Source: Vibrio neonatus (GTDB lineage Bacteria > Pseudomonadota > Gammaproteobacteria > Enterobacterales > Vibrionaceae). From it: a DNA stretch of 64,000 bases. Positions 28,253-36,641 of the stretch are shown here, one piece after another. Position numbers and translations under genes: made by a program. Position 1 is the first letter of the stretch, and every line of letters begins with the position of its first letter. A model generated the notes under the pieces. That model ran no database searches and was not told the origin of the DNA. It worked only from the letters and a program-made list of their open reading frames with translations. The stretch covers positions 620,001 to 684,000 of the forward strand of contig NZ_AP024886.1 in the NCBI RefSeq assembly GCF_024346975.1. The letters run 5' to 3'.

Positions 28253-28413
28253 ATACCAATCGTACTAAATAACTGGTCATTCTAGCTTGTTAAAATGCTC
28301 GATAACGGCGTTAGAATTTTTGATTGTAGAATAACTACTTATCGAAAATTCTGCCTTGTTCTCGAGCATTTTTCCTGCGCTAGCTCTGATCACTTACTTA
28401 GTGTGATTGGTAT
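28253..28413 (+). mobile_element. MITE-like palindromic element, copy 3
   Basis: A 161-bp copy, one A shorter than copies 1 and 2 in the central A run. It fills half of the divergent intergenic region between pyrC and the MOSC gene. It starts 35 bp from the pyrC start codon and ends 120 bp before the MOSC start. Confidence 0.8.
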
Positions 28414-28533
28414 AAGAAGAAACCGAGAATGTGGTATGGTTATCACGCCAAGCAAACGATTACTTAAATGCGGGCAAATGATAGCGAAAATGCACTAAGA
28501 TTGCATTAACATTGAGAGAGTTAGAGGTATAAA

Positions 28534-29370
28534 GTGAAGGATTTAGCTCAATTATCGGGTATTAATATATTTCCGGTAAAATCAACATCTGGCATTGCAC
28601 AATCCAGAGTTTATGTGGGTTTAGAAGGAATCAGTTTTGATCGCCGTTTTGTGGTGACTGATACGGCGGGTCGCATGATTACCGCACGTAAGTACCCTAA
28701 GATGGTGACGATTAAAAGTACGCTACTGCCAGATGGTATTTTACTGAGCGCTCCCAATGCACAAGACCTGCATTTGTCTATATCAGATCTCGAACGTAAC
28801 GAGTTCGAATGTAAAATCTGGAGCGATCGTTTTTTTGCCTATACCACCACAGACACCGCTAACCAGTGGTTTAGTAACGTATTAGGTACGCCAGCATTAC
28901 TATTATATTGCGGTGAAGAATCCAACCGCTATCGTGAAAAACTAGCAACCAAAGTTAGCTTTGCCGACGGCTATCCGCTATTGGTTATCTCTCAAGGTTC
29001 ACTGGATGAGTTAAACCGCAGTGCTTCACACCCACAATCAATGTCACAGTTTCGCACCAACTTGGTGATTGACGGTGTGCCACCTTTTGCCGAAGACAGC
29101 TGGGAAAAAATCGCCATTGGTGACGTAGAATTTAAAGTAGGCAAGGCATGCCAGCGCTGCGTATTAACCTCAGTTGATCCGAAGACAGGCGAAAAAATGG
29201 CTGCCCAAGAGCCTACCGCCACCTTAGCTAAATTTAGAGCCGACGAAAAAGGCGCGATTTTCTTTGGAATGAACCTCATTGCACTCAATGAAGGTATGAT
29301 TGAAGTAGGGGATGAGCTTCGAGTTCTAGAAACTCGTACTGCTATTACTTATGCAGATACGCGCATTTAA
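28534..29370 (+). CDS. MOSC-domain protein (YcbX-like, without ferredoxin domain)
   Basis: A 278-residue protein with an N-terminal beta-barrel MOSC_N region (about residues 6-125: INIFPVKSTSG, GLEGISFDRRF, TARKYPKMV) and a C-terminal MOSC domain (about 130-270). The Mo-coordinating cysteine is expected in KACQRCVLTSVDP. E. coli YcbX, which reduces N-hydroxylated bases, has an added C-terminal 2Fe-2S domain; that domain is absent here, so a separate electron donor would be needed. The GTG start is supported by AGAGG 6 bp upstream. The role as a molybdenum-cofactor reductase is inferred from the family. Confidence 0.85.
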   Translation: MKDLAQLSGINIFPVKSTSGIAQSRVYVGLEGISFDRRFVVTDTAGRMITARKYPKMVTIKSTLLPDGILLSAPNAQDLHLSISDLERNEFECKIWSDRFFAYTTTDTANQWFSNVLGTPALLLYCGEESNRYREKLATKVSFADGYPLLVISQGSLDELNRSASHPQSMSQFRTNLVIDGVPPFAEDSWEKIAIGDVEFKVGKACQRCVLTSVDPKTGEKMAAQEPTATLAKFRADEKGAIFFGMNLIALNEGMIEVGDELRVLETRTAITYADTRI

Positions 29371-29457
29371 ACCAAGCTGACGTAGCGAATTTAGTTGTGT
29401 TGATGAACTGGTGAATATTCACCAGTTCATAATGCAAATATATATTTTTAAAGATAC

Positions 29458-30213
29458 TTAACCTAAAATTTCATAAACCATTGTTTTTTCGATAATAATT
29501 TCTTCTCCATCCCATATGCCTTCACTTGATGTTTTTCTGTATTTATTCCCTTGCCATTTGTCTGCGACAGTATGTTCAATGAGGTCAGGGATGAATACTT
29601 TAGTATTCTTTGGCAGATCTCTAGGGATTAGGTATGCCGCAAAAGGTGATGAGTTTAGATTAGCTTGCAGTGTAGACCAGGGGAGCATATATGCTTCTGG
29701 AGAACGGAGATCATAGCCCCGAATAATATATTCTCCGGTATTTTCGTCTTGTTTTATATGCACTCTTTGACCAAAACATTCGCTATAGGTCGTGGATTTT
29801 ATGATTGCTTTATAGCCTTGTTTGACAGCTCTATTAATTGATTCAATGTCCCTTGCAGTATTAATGACTAGCAGGTCATTTCTGATTGTTTCGTTACAAA
29901 TATTTGATTCGTGTTCTAGAGGTTTACTCGTATTGATAAACTTAATGTCACTCACACTATTGTGAAAGTCTATGTAGGCGCATGCGTCGGGGGCAATTTT
30001 AAAGATCGCGATTATTTGTTCTTCAGTAAATGTTGTTAAATCAATTACATGCTTATCGCAAGAACTACAAAATCGCTTAAACTCGCTCTTTGTCCATGAC
30101 AGTTGTTCCCAGTTTTTTTGTAGAGGACAAGAAAACTGCTTAATTTTAATCCCATCAGTGGTTAATAAAGTATTCGAAGCTAAATGTAAGATCATGACAC
30201 TGCGCCTAATCAT
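29458..30213 (-). CDS. Unrecognised protein with four-Cys N-terminal module
   Basis: I do not recognise the full protein. Its N-terminal ~80 residues carry a pattern seen at the start of various hypothetical proteins: C29-P, W35-x-x-L, then RFC49-x-x-C52-x-K-x-V-x-D-L-T, a T-x-E-Q-I segment, and C78. Four cysteines this way suggest a small metal- or redox-binding unit. The remaining ~170 residues are mixed alpha/beta, with a phrase IRGYDLRSPEAYMLPW and a positively charged end; I saw no catalytic motif. There is no signal peptide. The start is uncertain: the ATG at 30195 has an AGG 9 bp upstream, while the outer one at 30213 has no ribosome site. Confidence 0.6.
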   Translation of the reverse strand: MIRRSVMILHLASNTLLTTDGIKIKQFSCPLQKNWEQLSWTKSEFKRFCSSCDKHVIDLTTFTEEQIIAIFKIAPDACAYIDFHNSVSDIKFINTSKPLEHESNICNETIRNDLLVINTARDIESINRAVKQGYKAIIKSTTYSECFGQRVHIKQDENTGEYIIRGYDLRSPEAYMLPWSTLQANLNSSPFAAYLIPRDLPKNTKVFIPDLIEHTVADKWQGNKYRKTSSEGIWDGEEIIIEKTMVYEILG

Positions 30214-30271
30214 AATATGTAAATAAATGTTAGCTTAACAGAAACTGACTGAACAGTTATGGATGAAGTAA

Positions 30272-30577
30272 TGTTACTTATTTCGACAAAGTGATGGTCC
30301 CAATAGCGTCAAAGTAAAAGGCAAAATCAAGGTCGATCATGGGGAAGCGGTACGTGATGCAGCTGTTAATGGCATGGGGATTGCAATGTGCGCTACTTGG
30401 ATTGCGTATGAACATTTAAATGATGGGCGTTTAGTGCAAGTGTTAGCGGATTATCCATAAGTGGATGACTCTGCTATTTGGGTTGTTTACCCCAGTTCAA
30501 AACAATTAGCCCCAAAAGTGCGCGTATTTATTGATTACATCGCTCAGTTTTATGGAAATCCGCCATATTGGAATTGA
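30272..30577 (+). pseudogene. LysR-type regulator C-terminal remnant
   Basis: About 99 codons resemble the end of a LysR-family effector-binding domain: HGEAVRDAAVNGMGIAM, then LNDGRLVQVLADYP, and after an in-frame TAA at 30458-30460, IWVVYPSSKQLAPKVRVFIDYI. There is no start codon, helix-turn-helix or N-terminal half upstream. It is a decayed fragment. The stretch from here to 30751 holds nothing else that I can see. Confidence 0.7.
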
Positions 30578-30756
30578 TGAATAATATGGCTGTTATCACG
30601 GTTAATTGTGAAAAATGTAATACGCAAATAGCCAATGAAATATGAATATCGATTCCTGTATATAATTACATAATAGTTATCCGGGATTTGAGGTTTTATT
30701 ATTAAACCTTAGACCGTGAAAAGATGTGTATATTATTTGGTGTAGATAGAATAAAA

Positions 30757-30783
30757 AATGCCGCTCACATTGTGAGCGACATT
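30757..30783 (-). terminator. Terminator of CBM32-PL7 lyase gene
   Basis: Stem CGCTCAC (30762-30768) with GTGAGCG (30772-30778), extended by AATG/CATT beyond one mismatch. The A run to its left becomes the T tract on the minus strand, ~30 bp past the lyase stop. Confidence 0.75.
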
Positions 30784-30811
30784 AATATTTTAGATTATAC
30801 GAAGATAAATA

Positions 30812-32377
30812 TTATTTAGCTTGGTATTGGTCGTGAGATGCGTCAAGTTTGTAGAAAGTAGCTTGAGCGTAATCATCTAGGTCGCCGCTGATGTTTTGGT
30901 TGTAAACACCGGCTTTGAAGTACATGTAACGGCCGCCTTCGTCGTAGCCACTGTCGCTCATGTCAACAACTTGAACAACGTCGTCATGACCTTCACGAGA
31001 TAGAGTAACAGTCATAGTGTTACCAACAACTTTGATTTGGTAGCTGAATACTTCGCCTAGAGCGATACCAGTATCACCAACTTCAGCAGTCATATCACCC
31101 ACTAGAGGGAAGAAATCTTCTTTAGTTGCGCCTTTGCTTTCGTGTGCAAAGTAAACCGCACCAGTTGCTTGGTTTGGTAGTTTACGGTAGTAAAGACGGA
31201 TTGGCTCATCGTTTTTATCGTGGATTTGACCAATGATAAAGCGACCTACTTCGTTAGCATTACCAGTAGTAGTAGCGTGGTCGATTTTCAGTGTTGCGTT
31301 TAGAACACCATCGATGCCGCCAGCTGCTTTTTGGTCTGCAACAGGAGCTGAGCTGAATACCCAGTTGTTTTTGTTCACGCCTTGAGTACGGATAGATTGG
31401 TCACCACGACGCAACATTTCACGTAGCTCAGTACGAGCGTATTTAGTGTTTTCTGAAGTACGAACACCTTTAACGTAAGCGCGGAATACCATGCCACCAT
31501 CGTCAGCTGTGTAGAATACTTCTGGGTGTTGGTAACCGTTTGCTAGGTTCCACTCAGAAACGTTGTCAGGTTTGCCGTTTTTGTCATGGTCGAATGGTTG
31601 AGATAGGTACCAGTAAGACATGTCAAAGTTTTCACCTGGTGCGTTACCTGCAAGTGGAGTTGCTGGTAGAGCTGGTGTTGGAGGAAGCTCAGTACGTAGA
31701 CATGTTACTGTAGTTTCACAAGGGTAAACTGCTTTTTCGCCGAAGTTACCTTTACGAAGGTCTTTACGTGCTTCTTTACGTGCTTTCTCTGCTGCTTTCA
31801 TTTCAGCAATCATTGACTTCTCTGCAGCAACAACTGCTGGAGTAATGATGTGGCTCGCTGGACATGCGTTGATGTTACAGTTAACAGCAGCTAGTTCAGT
31901 TACACTGTTCCAACCGTTTTTAGTGTTACCGTGACCTACGTATTTTACGTAACGTGCTTTAACAGCTGGTGCGAACTGGAAGCGCTCTAAACCAATTGCT
32001 TGACCAGAACTGATTTGGTCTTTTAGTACAGTTGTCCAGTTTTCACCGTCAACAGATACTTGGATATCAAAGCGAGTTTGACGCTCATTACCTTTACTGA
32101 ATGCCGCTTGAACTGCGTCAAATTCGTGAACTGAACCGTAGTCCAATGTCGCTGACTCGCCGTCACCAGCTGAAGACCAACGAGTAGTTAAGTCTTGGTC
32201 GAATAAACGGTCAGGACCGTTACCATCGTGGCTACTTGCTGTGATTGCAACTGGAGTAAGAAGTGCTACACCTGTCTCTTTGTTGTTGTCAAACTTTGGA
32301 GCTGAAGGAGTTGAAGTACAGCCTACTGCTAATAAGACAGAAGTTGCTAACAAGCTTTTTAGATATATATGTTTCAT
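30812..32377 (-). CDS. Alginate lyase, CBM32-PL7 lipoprotein
   Basis: Predicted to cleave alginate by beta-elimination at the cell surface. Lipobox cysteine C20 (LLAVGC) marks a lipoprotein whose +2 residue is Thr, favouring the outer membrane. An F5/8-type C (CBM32) domain spans about residues 40-168, a charged helical linker about 180-210, and the PL7 (alginate lyase 2) domain about 250-512. PL7 signatures are RTELREM (315-321), QIH (384-386) and YFKAGVYNQ (486-494). Domain order and length resemble AlyB of Vibrio splendidus. Codon use is strongly biased (many GGT, CGT, AAC), suggesting high expression. Its PL7 domain is very close to that of the lyase at 35466, pointing to duplication. Confidence 0.92.
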   Translation of the reverse strand: MKHIYLKSLLATSVLLAVGCTSTPSAPKFDNNKETGVALLTPVAITASSHDGNGPDRLFDQDLTTRWSSAGDGESATLDYGSVHEFDAVQAAFSKGNERQTRFDIQVSVDGENWTTVLKDQISSGQAIGLERFQFAPAVKARYVKYVGHGNTKNGWNSVTELAAVNCNINACPASHIITPAVVAAEKSMIAEMKAAEKARKEARKDLRKGNFGEKAVYPCETTVTCLRTELPPTPALPATPLAGNAPGENFDMSYWYLSQPFDHDKNGKPDNVSEWNLANGYQHPEVFYTADDGGMVFRAYVKGVRTSENTKYARTELREMLRRGDQSIRTQGVNKNNWVFSSAPVADQKAAGGIDGVLNATLKIDHATTTGNANEVGRFIIGQIHDKNDEPIRLYYRKLPNQATGAVYFAHESKGATKEDFFPLVGDMTAEVGDTGIALGEVFSYQIKVVGNTMTVTLSREGHDDVVQVVDMSDSGYDEGGRYMYFKAGVYNQNISGDLDDYAQATFYKLDASHDQYQAK

Positions 32378-32604
32378 TTACCATTCACCTAATGTTGTAT
32401 AAACCAACGATATTATTTGTAATATAAAACAGTTACTAACTGCATTTGTTTTGATATAGAAAATACGACTTGATGATTTCTATATCTTTTAAATCTAGAT
32501 AGAACGATGTTCGCCATTCGTCCTGTGTTTTAAATAATACATAATTTAATAATACAAATGTAAAGATGTATTAATAAGTGCGATCAAGATCGACTTGAGT
32601 GTTT

Positions 32605-34491
32605 CTAATAGTGATCTATGTCTAAGTAACTGAAGCTAACGTCGAAAATTTCACCAGAATAATTCGGTGAAAATTGCGGGTATATGCCAGCTTTGAAGTA
32701 AAAAGCGATATCTGGAGATGTCCAATCCGCAGACAAAACCACTTTATCACCGTCATTATCCAAATACTCTTCGCCCCAAGGGATGGTATGCGACTTCAAA
32801 TTACCGCCATCTGCATCATAGGTAGCAAGATAGATACCGTCCTGATCAGCGCGAATGGTGTAACCCCATTCTTCCCCAGCTTTATGTGTGCCTAAATCAA
32901 CGCTAAAGTGTTCACAGTGACCACAGCTTGAGTTATTTGTTTCATAGTCATCGTTTAAAATGACTCGCACTGGTCGATTATCGCCTTCCCACAATAACTT
33001 GACTAAAGCCTGACTGATTTTCCAGCCGTGAATTTGCCCTAGAATAACTTTTGGTTGGCTTAGATCAGGATGCTCTTCAACTCTTAATAGTGCTTTGAGC
33101 GTGTGCGTAGATGCGCCAGTTCTGTCATCGTCAAGATACCAGCTCGAATCTTCATTACTGCTGCTACAAGTGGTGTCTTCATCACTCATATAAAGCTCAC
33201 GTAATTCAGAGCGAATGTAGCTTGAGTTTTCTGTTGTTGAGCCGTAGCCCATATCTGCTCGAAAGTGCATGCGACCGTTTTCCACGGAAAAGTAGGTCAT
33301 ATCCTGATCGGCGTGATAAATGTCTTCATCATTAGCCAGTTCATCTCGGTCAGAGTAACCACAACGAGCCGGGAACAATTCTGCTGCGCTACTGCCACCT
33401 TCGCCATACCAATCATCTTTACTGGCAGGAATGGTGATTTTCCATTCGTCGATGTTCCATTGATAAGTGGTATCGGTGTCGGTATCCACTTGCTGTTCAA
33501 TGACTTTTAGAGATTTAAAGTGAGCTTCAGATTCACCGTTTTCAAACTGGTTATAAACGCCTGCTTTAAAGTAGCTTAGTAGGTGCGCCCAGTAGTCGAT
33601 ATCAAGATCCGCTTTTTCAATCCCATTTACTCGAATAGAAAGACGACTGCTTTGTATCGCTAATTGGAATTCGGTAAATTGGTCTGTATTGGCTTCACCA
33701 AGATCGATGTGATCATAGGCGTCGTCACAGCGAGCATCATCTGGTATCGCAGCGTCGCCTTTACAGTCAACCGCGTTATTCTTGATGACCGCCCAATAAT
33801 GGCCATAGTTACCATCACGTTCGGCTTCGTACACCACTCTTAGCAATGGGTGAGGGATGTAGCCTGTGCCATCGCTTGCGGTACCTTTGTTATGAATTTG
33901 CAAGAATGTCACTTGGTCTCTGCTTGAAGAAGAGTTCGACATGGCTTGCTCAATATTAGGAAGGCTGACTTCCGCATATAAAGTGCGTTTAATGCCTTCT
34001 GCATCAACGTCAAAATTTTCCAGTTCGCGAACTTCACTGCGCATGAGGTAATTAGACATTTTGAATACTAAATTTTGCGAGCTTTGCTCTGCGTAAAAAT
34101 AGTCATCAAAGTAACTGTGGAAGTTACCGTCTTTTATAATGCTCTCTTTATTAGATTCTGCGCCTTCAGGATCGGACATTTGCAGATCTGAGTTAGACAG
34201 GATTGGTTGGAATTTTGTGAGGTCATAGGGTGCGATATGATCTTCATTGCTGCCATCATCGCCCTCGTCGCCACTTCCGTTGTCGTTATCACCGCCGTTA
34301 TCGTTATCGCCGCCATTGCCGTCGTCATTATCGCTGTCGTCGTTGTCATCACCATCATCTGAGTCTGGTGGGGTCGGATCAACGTCACCTGGAGGGTTTG
34401 GGTCCACAGCGGGTGGTTGAGAGGAATCATCACTACCGCCACATCCGCTAATGATTGCGGCTAAGGCTAAAACTAAGAGTGTCTTATTCAT
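32605..34491 (-). CDS. Tandem-domain PL7 alginate lyase lipoprotein
   Basis: A 628-residue lipoprotein (lipobox IISGC, C17) predicted to degrade alginate at the envelope. After an Asp/Asn/Gly-rich linker (about 18-84) it has two PL7 domains. Domain 1 (about 88-335) carries RSEVREL (151-157), QIH (198-200) and YFKAGVYNQF (307-316). Domain 2 (about 345-628) carries RSELREL (427-433), QIH (486-488) and YFKAGIYPQ. The catalytic-site motifs are kept in both, so both may be active, possibly with different bond preferences. The two domains are dissimilar, so this is an old fusion and not a fresh duplication. It lies upstream of the CBM32 lyase on the same strand with 227 bp between, and probably has its own promoter. 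Confidence 0.9.
   Translation of the reverse strand: MNKTLLVLALAAIISGCGGSDDSSQPPAVDPNPPGDVDPTPPDSDDGDDNDDSDNDDGNGGDNDNGGDNDNGSGDEGDDGSNEDHIAPYDLTKFQPILSNSDLQMSDPEGAESNKESIIKDGNFHSYFDDYFYAEQSSQNLVFKMSNYLMRSEVRELENFDVDAEGIKRTLYAEVSLPNIEQAMSNSSSSRDQVTFLQIHNKGTASDGTGYIPHPLLRVVYEAERDGNYGHYWAVIKNNAVDCKGDAAIPDDARCDDAYDHIDLGEANTDQFTEFQLAIQSSRLSIRVNGIEKADLDIDYWAHLLSYFKAGVYNQFENGESEAHFKSLKVIEQQVDTDTDTTYQWNIDEWKITIPASKDDWYGEGGSSAAELFPARCGYSDRDELANDEDIYHADQDMTYFSVENGRMHFRADMGYGSTTENSSYIRSELRELYMSDEDTTCSSSNEDSSWYLDDDRTGASTHTLKALLRVEEHPDLSQPKVILGQIHGWKISQALVKLLWEGDNRPVRVILNDDYETNNSSCGHCEHFSVDLGTHKAGEEWGYTIRADQDGIYLATYDADGGNLKSHTIPWGEEYLDNDGDKVVLSADWTSPDIAFYFKAGIYPQFSPNYSGEIFDVSFSYLDIDHY
34240..34365 (-). 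repeat. Low-complexity Asp/Asn/Gly linker coding region
   Basis: About 42 codons specify almost only D, N, G and a few S and E residues, between the lipobox and the first PL7 domain. The minus strand has runs of GAT, GAC, GGC and AAC codons. It is a flexible, possibly calcium-binding tether and is prone to length variation. Confidence 0.7.
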
Positions 34492-34535
34492 TATTACTTT
34501 GAGATTAATTGAAATAGTAAAATCAAAGCATCGGA

Positions 34536-34556
34536 TTTGTCATATTTTATGTCAAA
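34536..34556. promoter_or_regulatory. Candidate operator upstream of tandem PL7 gene
   Basis: An imperfect 21-bp inverted repeat, TTTGTCATA-TTT-TATGTCAAA, lies 45 bp before the lyase start. A third GTCAT follows at about 34562. It could bind a regulator, but no matching copy was found before the other two lyases. Confidence 0.3.
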
Positions 34557-34635
34557 TTAGTGTCATAGAAACTGTGAGCTCATGCATGCTGTTGTTATTA
34601 AAAATGAGATCATGATGCAAGAAAGAAACAAATAA

Positions 34636-34669
34636 AAATGCGCTTCACTATTAATAATGAAGCGCATTT
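34636..34669 (-). terminator. Terminator of DUF2750 gene
   Basis: A 12-bp stem AAATGCGCTTCA (34636-34647) pairs with TGAAGCGCATTT (34658-34669). The A-rich left side gives a T tract on the minus strand, ~40 bp past the DUF2750 stop. Confidence 0.75.
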
Positions 34670-34708
34670 ATAGAATGATGTTGTATTAGTATAAGAGCAA
34701 AGGCGAGG

Positions 34709-35089
34709 TTATTTTTTAATTTTAGCTTCGCGTTTAGTCAATTCCATTTCAAATTCATCTGGGTAGAGCACAATACCTTCGCCTTCTTGATCAGGAAAGA
34801 CCACCAACGAAAGCTCATCATCTTCTAAACCATGTGTCCAACGGCTTTTCCATTTCGCAATAGAGATAGGCTCAGCGGTAAAACCTTCCCATTCACCGGT
34901 AGCCCACATTAGCGCATGCTCTTCCGATGGCCAGACTGGGACACATTCCTCATCTTCGGTATTGAGCATCACGCTACCGTGCTCATCAATTAGCAACCAG
35001 ATTTTTTTATCGGTCGCAGCGGCTTTAAAAAAAAGATTAAAACGTTCTGATGGATCATTTGGAACATTAGGAGTGTTTGCAGAAGTCAT
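34709..35089 (-). CDS. DUF2750 family protein
   Basis: A 126-residue cytoplasmic protein of unknown function. The pattern RFNLFFKAAATDKKIWLLIDEHG, VPVWPSEEHALMWATGEWEG and DDELSLVVFPDQEGEGIVLYPDEF fits the DUF2750 family, in which the middle W-P-x-E-x-A-x-x-W motif is constant. I start it at the ATG at 35089, which has AAAGGCG about 5 bp upstream, instead of the outer frame start at 35125. The lysine-rich C-terminus is typical. It is a single gene lying between two lyase genes with no visible link to alginate. Confidence 0.8.
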   Translation of the reverse strand: MTSANTPNVPNDPSERFNLFFKAAATDKKIWLLIDEHGSVMLNTEDEECVPVWPSEEHALMWATGEWEGFTAEPISIAKWKSRWTHGLEDDELSLVVFPDQEGEGIVLYPDEFEMELTKREAKIKK

Positions 35090-35465
35090 AGGACGCCTTT
35101 GATATGCATGATTTGTTGCCTGCATTATACCGTCTTATGAATCAGTTTGTCTGCTTTGTGATGATATTTTAATAAAACTAAATTCAACAGGTTGTATATC
35201 ATTAGTATTAAAAATAGGCGAGGTTAAGTTGCATAACGGTATATTGCGAAAGGAATGGTAAATACAGACTTATAATAACGGTGCTTCATTCTATATTAAT
35301 AAACTATGCTTTAGTCACAATTCATACAATATTCAAATATTGTTCACGATAATTAAGTGGTTTATTTTAAAAATTATGATCTACCTCACGGAACTAGGTG
35401 TGATTGCGACGCGAAATAAGTGGTAACATTATTAGTAATACAATACGACATAGAGTGTAAATGCA
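35090..35465 (+). other. Promoter region of the 35466 lyase
   Basis: This 376-bp AT-rich region has no gene. A CRP-like site, TATGA-N6-TCACG at 35375-35390 (eight of ten key bases), lies about 83 bp before the lyase start. A TACAAT near 35439 could be its -10. Catabolite control of an alginate lyase is plausible but the site is imperfect. Confidence 0.4.
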
Positions 35466-36437
35466 ATGATGACTTTAAAAACATTGGGTACTTCTAAAGG
35501 CAAGAAAGCAGCGTTAGGTGCTGTTGCCTTAGTAGCTGCGCTGACAATGACTGCATGTTCAAATGTAGCGCCGAATACTGCTCCAAAAACTAAAGCGCCT
35601 TCAGACAACTTTGACCTACTAGGTTGGACAGTAAGTGTACCTATCGATTCTGATGGTGATGGCAAATCTGACCAAATTAAAGAAAAAGAACTAGCAGCAG
35701 GTTACTCTGACGCTAACTACTTCTACTTGGCAGAAGATGGCGGCATGGTATTTAAAGCGCCAGTAAAAGGTGCTAAAACATCTAAAAACACTACTTACAC
35801 TCGTTCAGAATTACGTGAAATGATTCGCCGTGGTAACACTCAATATAAAACAAAAGGTGTTGGCGGTAACAACTGGGTATTCTCAACGGCTCCTCAAGCA
35901 GACCAAAAAGCAGCTGGTGGTGTTGACGGTACTCTAGAAGCAACTCTAGCCGTTAACCACGTAACAACTACAGGTAAAAACTGGCAGGTTGGTCGTGTGA
36001 TCATCGGTCAAATCCACTCAAACAACAACGAACCAATTCGTTTGTACTACCGTAAACTGCCACAAAACGAAACCGGTTCTATCTACTTTGCGCACGAACC
36101 ACGTAAAGCGTTTGGTAAAGAAACTTGGCACAACATCATCGGTAACTCACTACCTGATTACTGGCACCAAGATGCAACACCAACAGAGCCTACAGACGGT
36201 ATCAAACTTAACGAGAAATTCAGCTACCGTATTCAAGTTAAAGGTAACGAGCTTTCTGTAACTATCATGCGTGATGGTAAAAAAGACCTTGTTAAAACAG
36301 TCGACATGTCTGAGAGTGGCTTCGGTGAAGGCGGTCAATACATGTACTTTAAAGCGGGCGTTTACAACCAAAACAAATCTGGCGATGCAGACGACTACGC
36401 ACAAGCAACTTTCTACAAGCTTAACGTAACTCACTAA
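35466..36437 (+). CDS. PL7 alginate lyase lipoprotein
   Basis: A 323-residue single-domain alginate lyase. A basic N-terminus and hydrophobic stretch lead to lipobox TMTAC (C31), so it is predicted to be lipid-anchored. The PL7 domain spans about residues 48-320, with RSELREM (113-119), QIH (182-184) and YFKAGVYNQ (294-302). It lacks the CBM32 of its close relative at 30812-32377 but shares long identical stretches such as PIRLYYRKLP and DDYAQATFYKL. Codon use is strongly biased, suggesting abundant protein. Two adjacent ATGs are possible starts and the ribosome site is weak. It ends at a strong terminator. It likely works with the other two lyases to cut alginate to short oligomers. Confidence 0.92.
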   Translation: MMTLKTLGTSKGKKAALGAVALVAALTMTACSNVAPNTAPKTKAPSDNFDLLGWTVSVPIDSDGDGKSDQIKEKELAAGYSDANYFYLAEDGGMVFKAPVKGAKTSKNTTYTRSELREMIRRGNTQYKTKGVGGNNWVFSTAPQADQKAAGGVDGTLEATLAVNHVTTTGKNWQVGRVIIGQIHSNNNEPIRLYYRKLPQNETGSIYFAHEPRKAFGKETWHNIIGNSLPDYWHQDATPTEPTDGIKLNEKFSYRIQVKGNELSVTIMRDGKKDLVKTVDMSESGFGEGGQYMYFKAGVYNQNKSGDADDYAQATFYKLNVTH

Positions 36438-36518
36438 TCGAAACGTCACTCGCAACTAGCGATTATGTTTTTGATTTAACGATGTTTTAACTGTGTTTCA
36501 ATATCGTTTTATAGATTC

Positions 36519-36549
36519 AAATCCCTTGCTTATGTAAGGGATTTTTTTT
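36519..36549 (+). terminator. Terminator of PL7 lyase gene
   Basis: Stem AAATCCCTT (36519-36527) pairs with AAGGGATTT (36536-36544) and is followed by a run of T to 36549. Confidence 0.9.
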
Positions 36550-36641
36550 GCCTAGCACTTTTTAGGAATATGGCATATTCCACAATCATTGAATCCTTCT
36601 ATTAAGATGACTGAGAACTCACAACTAAGAAGCGAAAATCA

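Noticed and set aside
30241..30300. A short ATG ORF just before the LysR remnant
   Set aside because: It is in a different frame, stops within a few codons and does not restore the regulator.
34134..34451. ORFs of 73-102 residues on both strands in the Asp/Asn/Gly linker region
   Set aside because: Low-complexity sequence leaves all frames open; the Met/Thr- and Arg/His-rich products are shadows.
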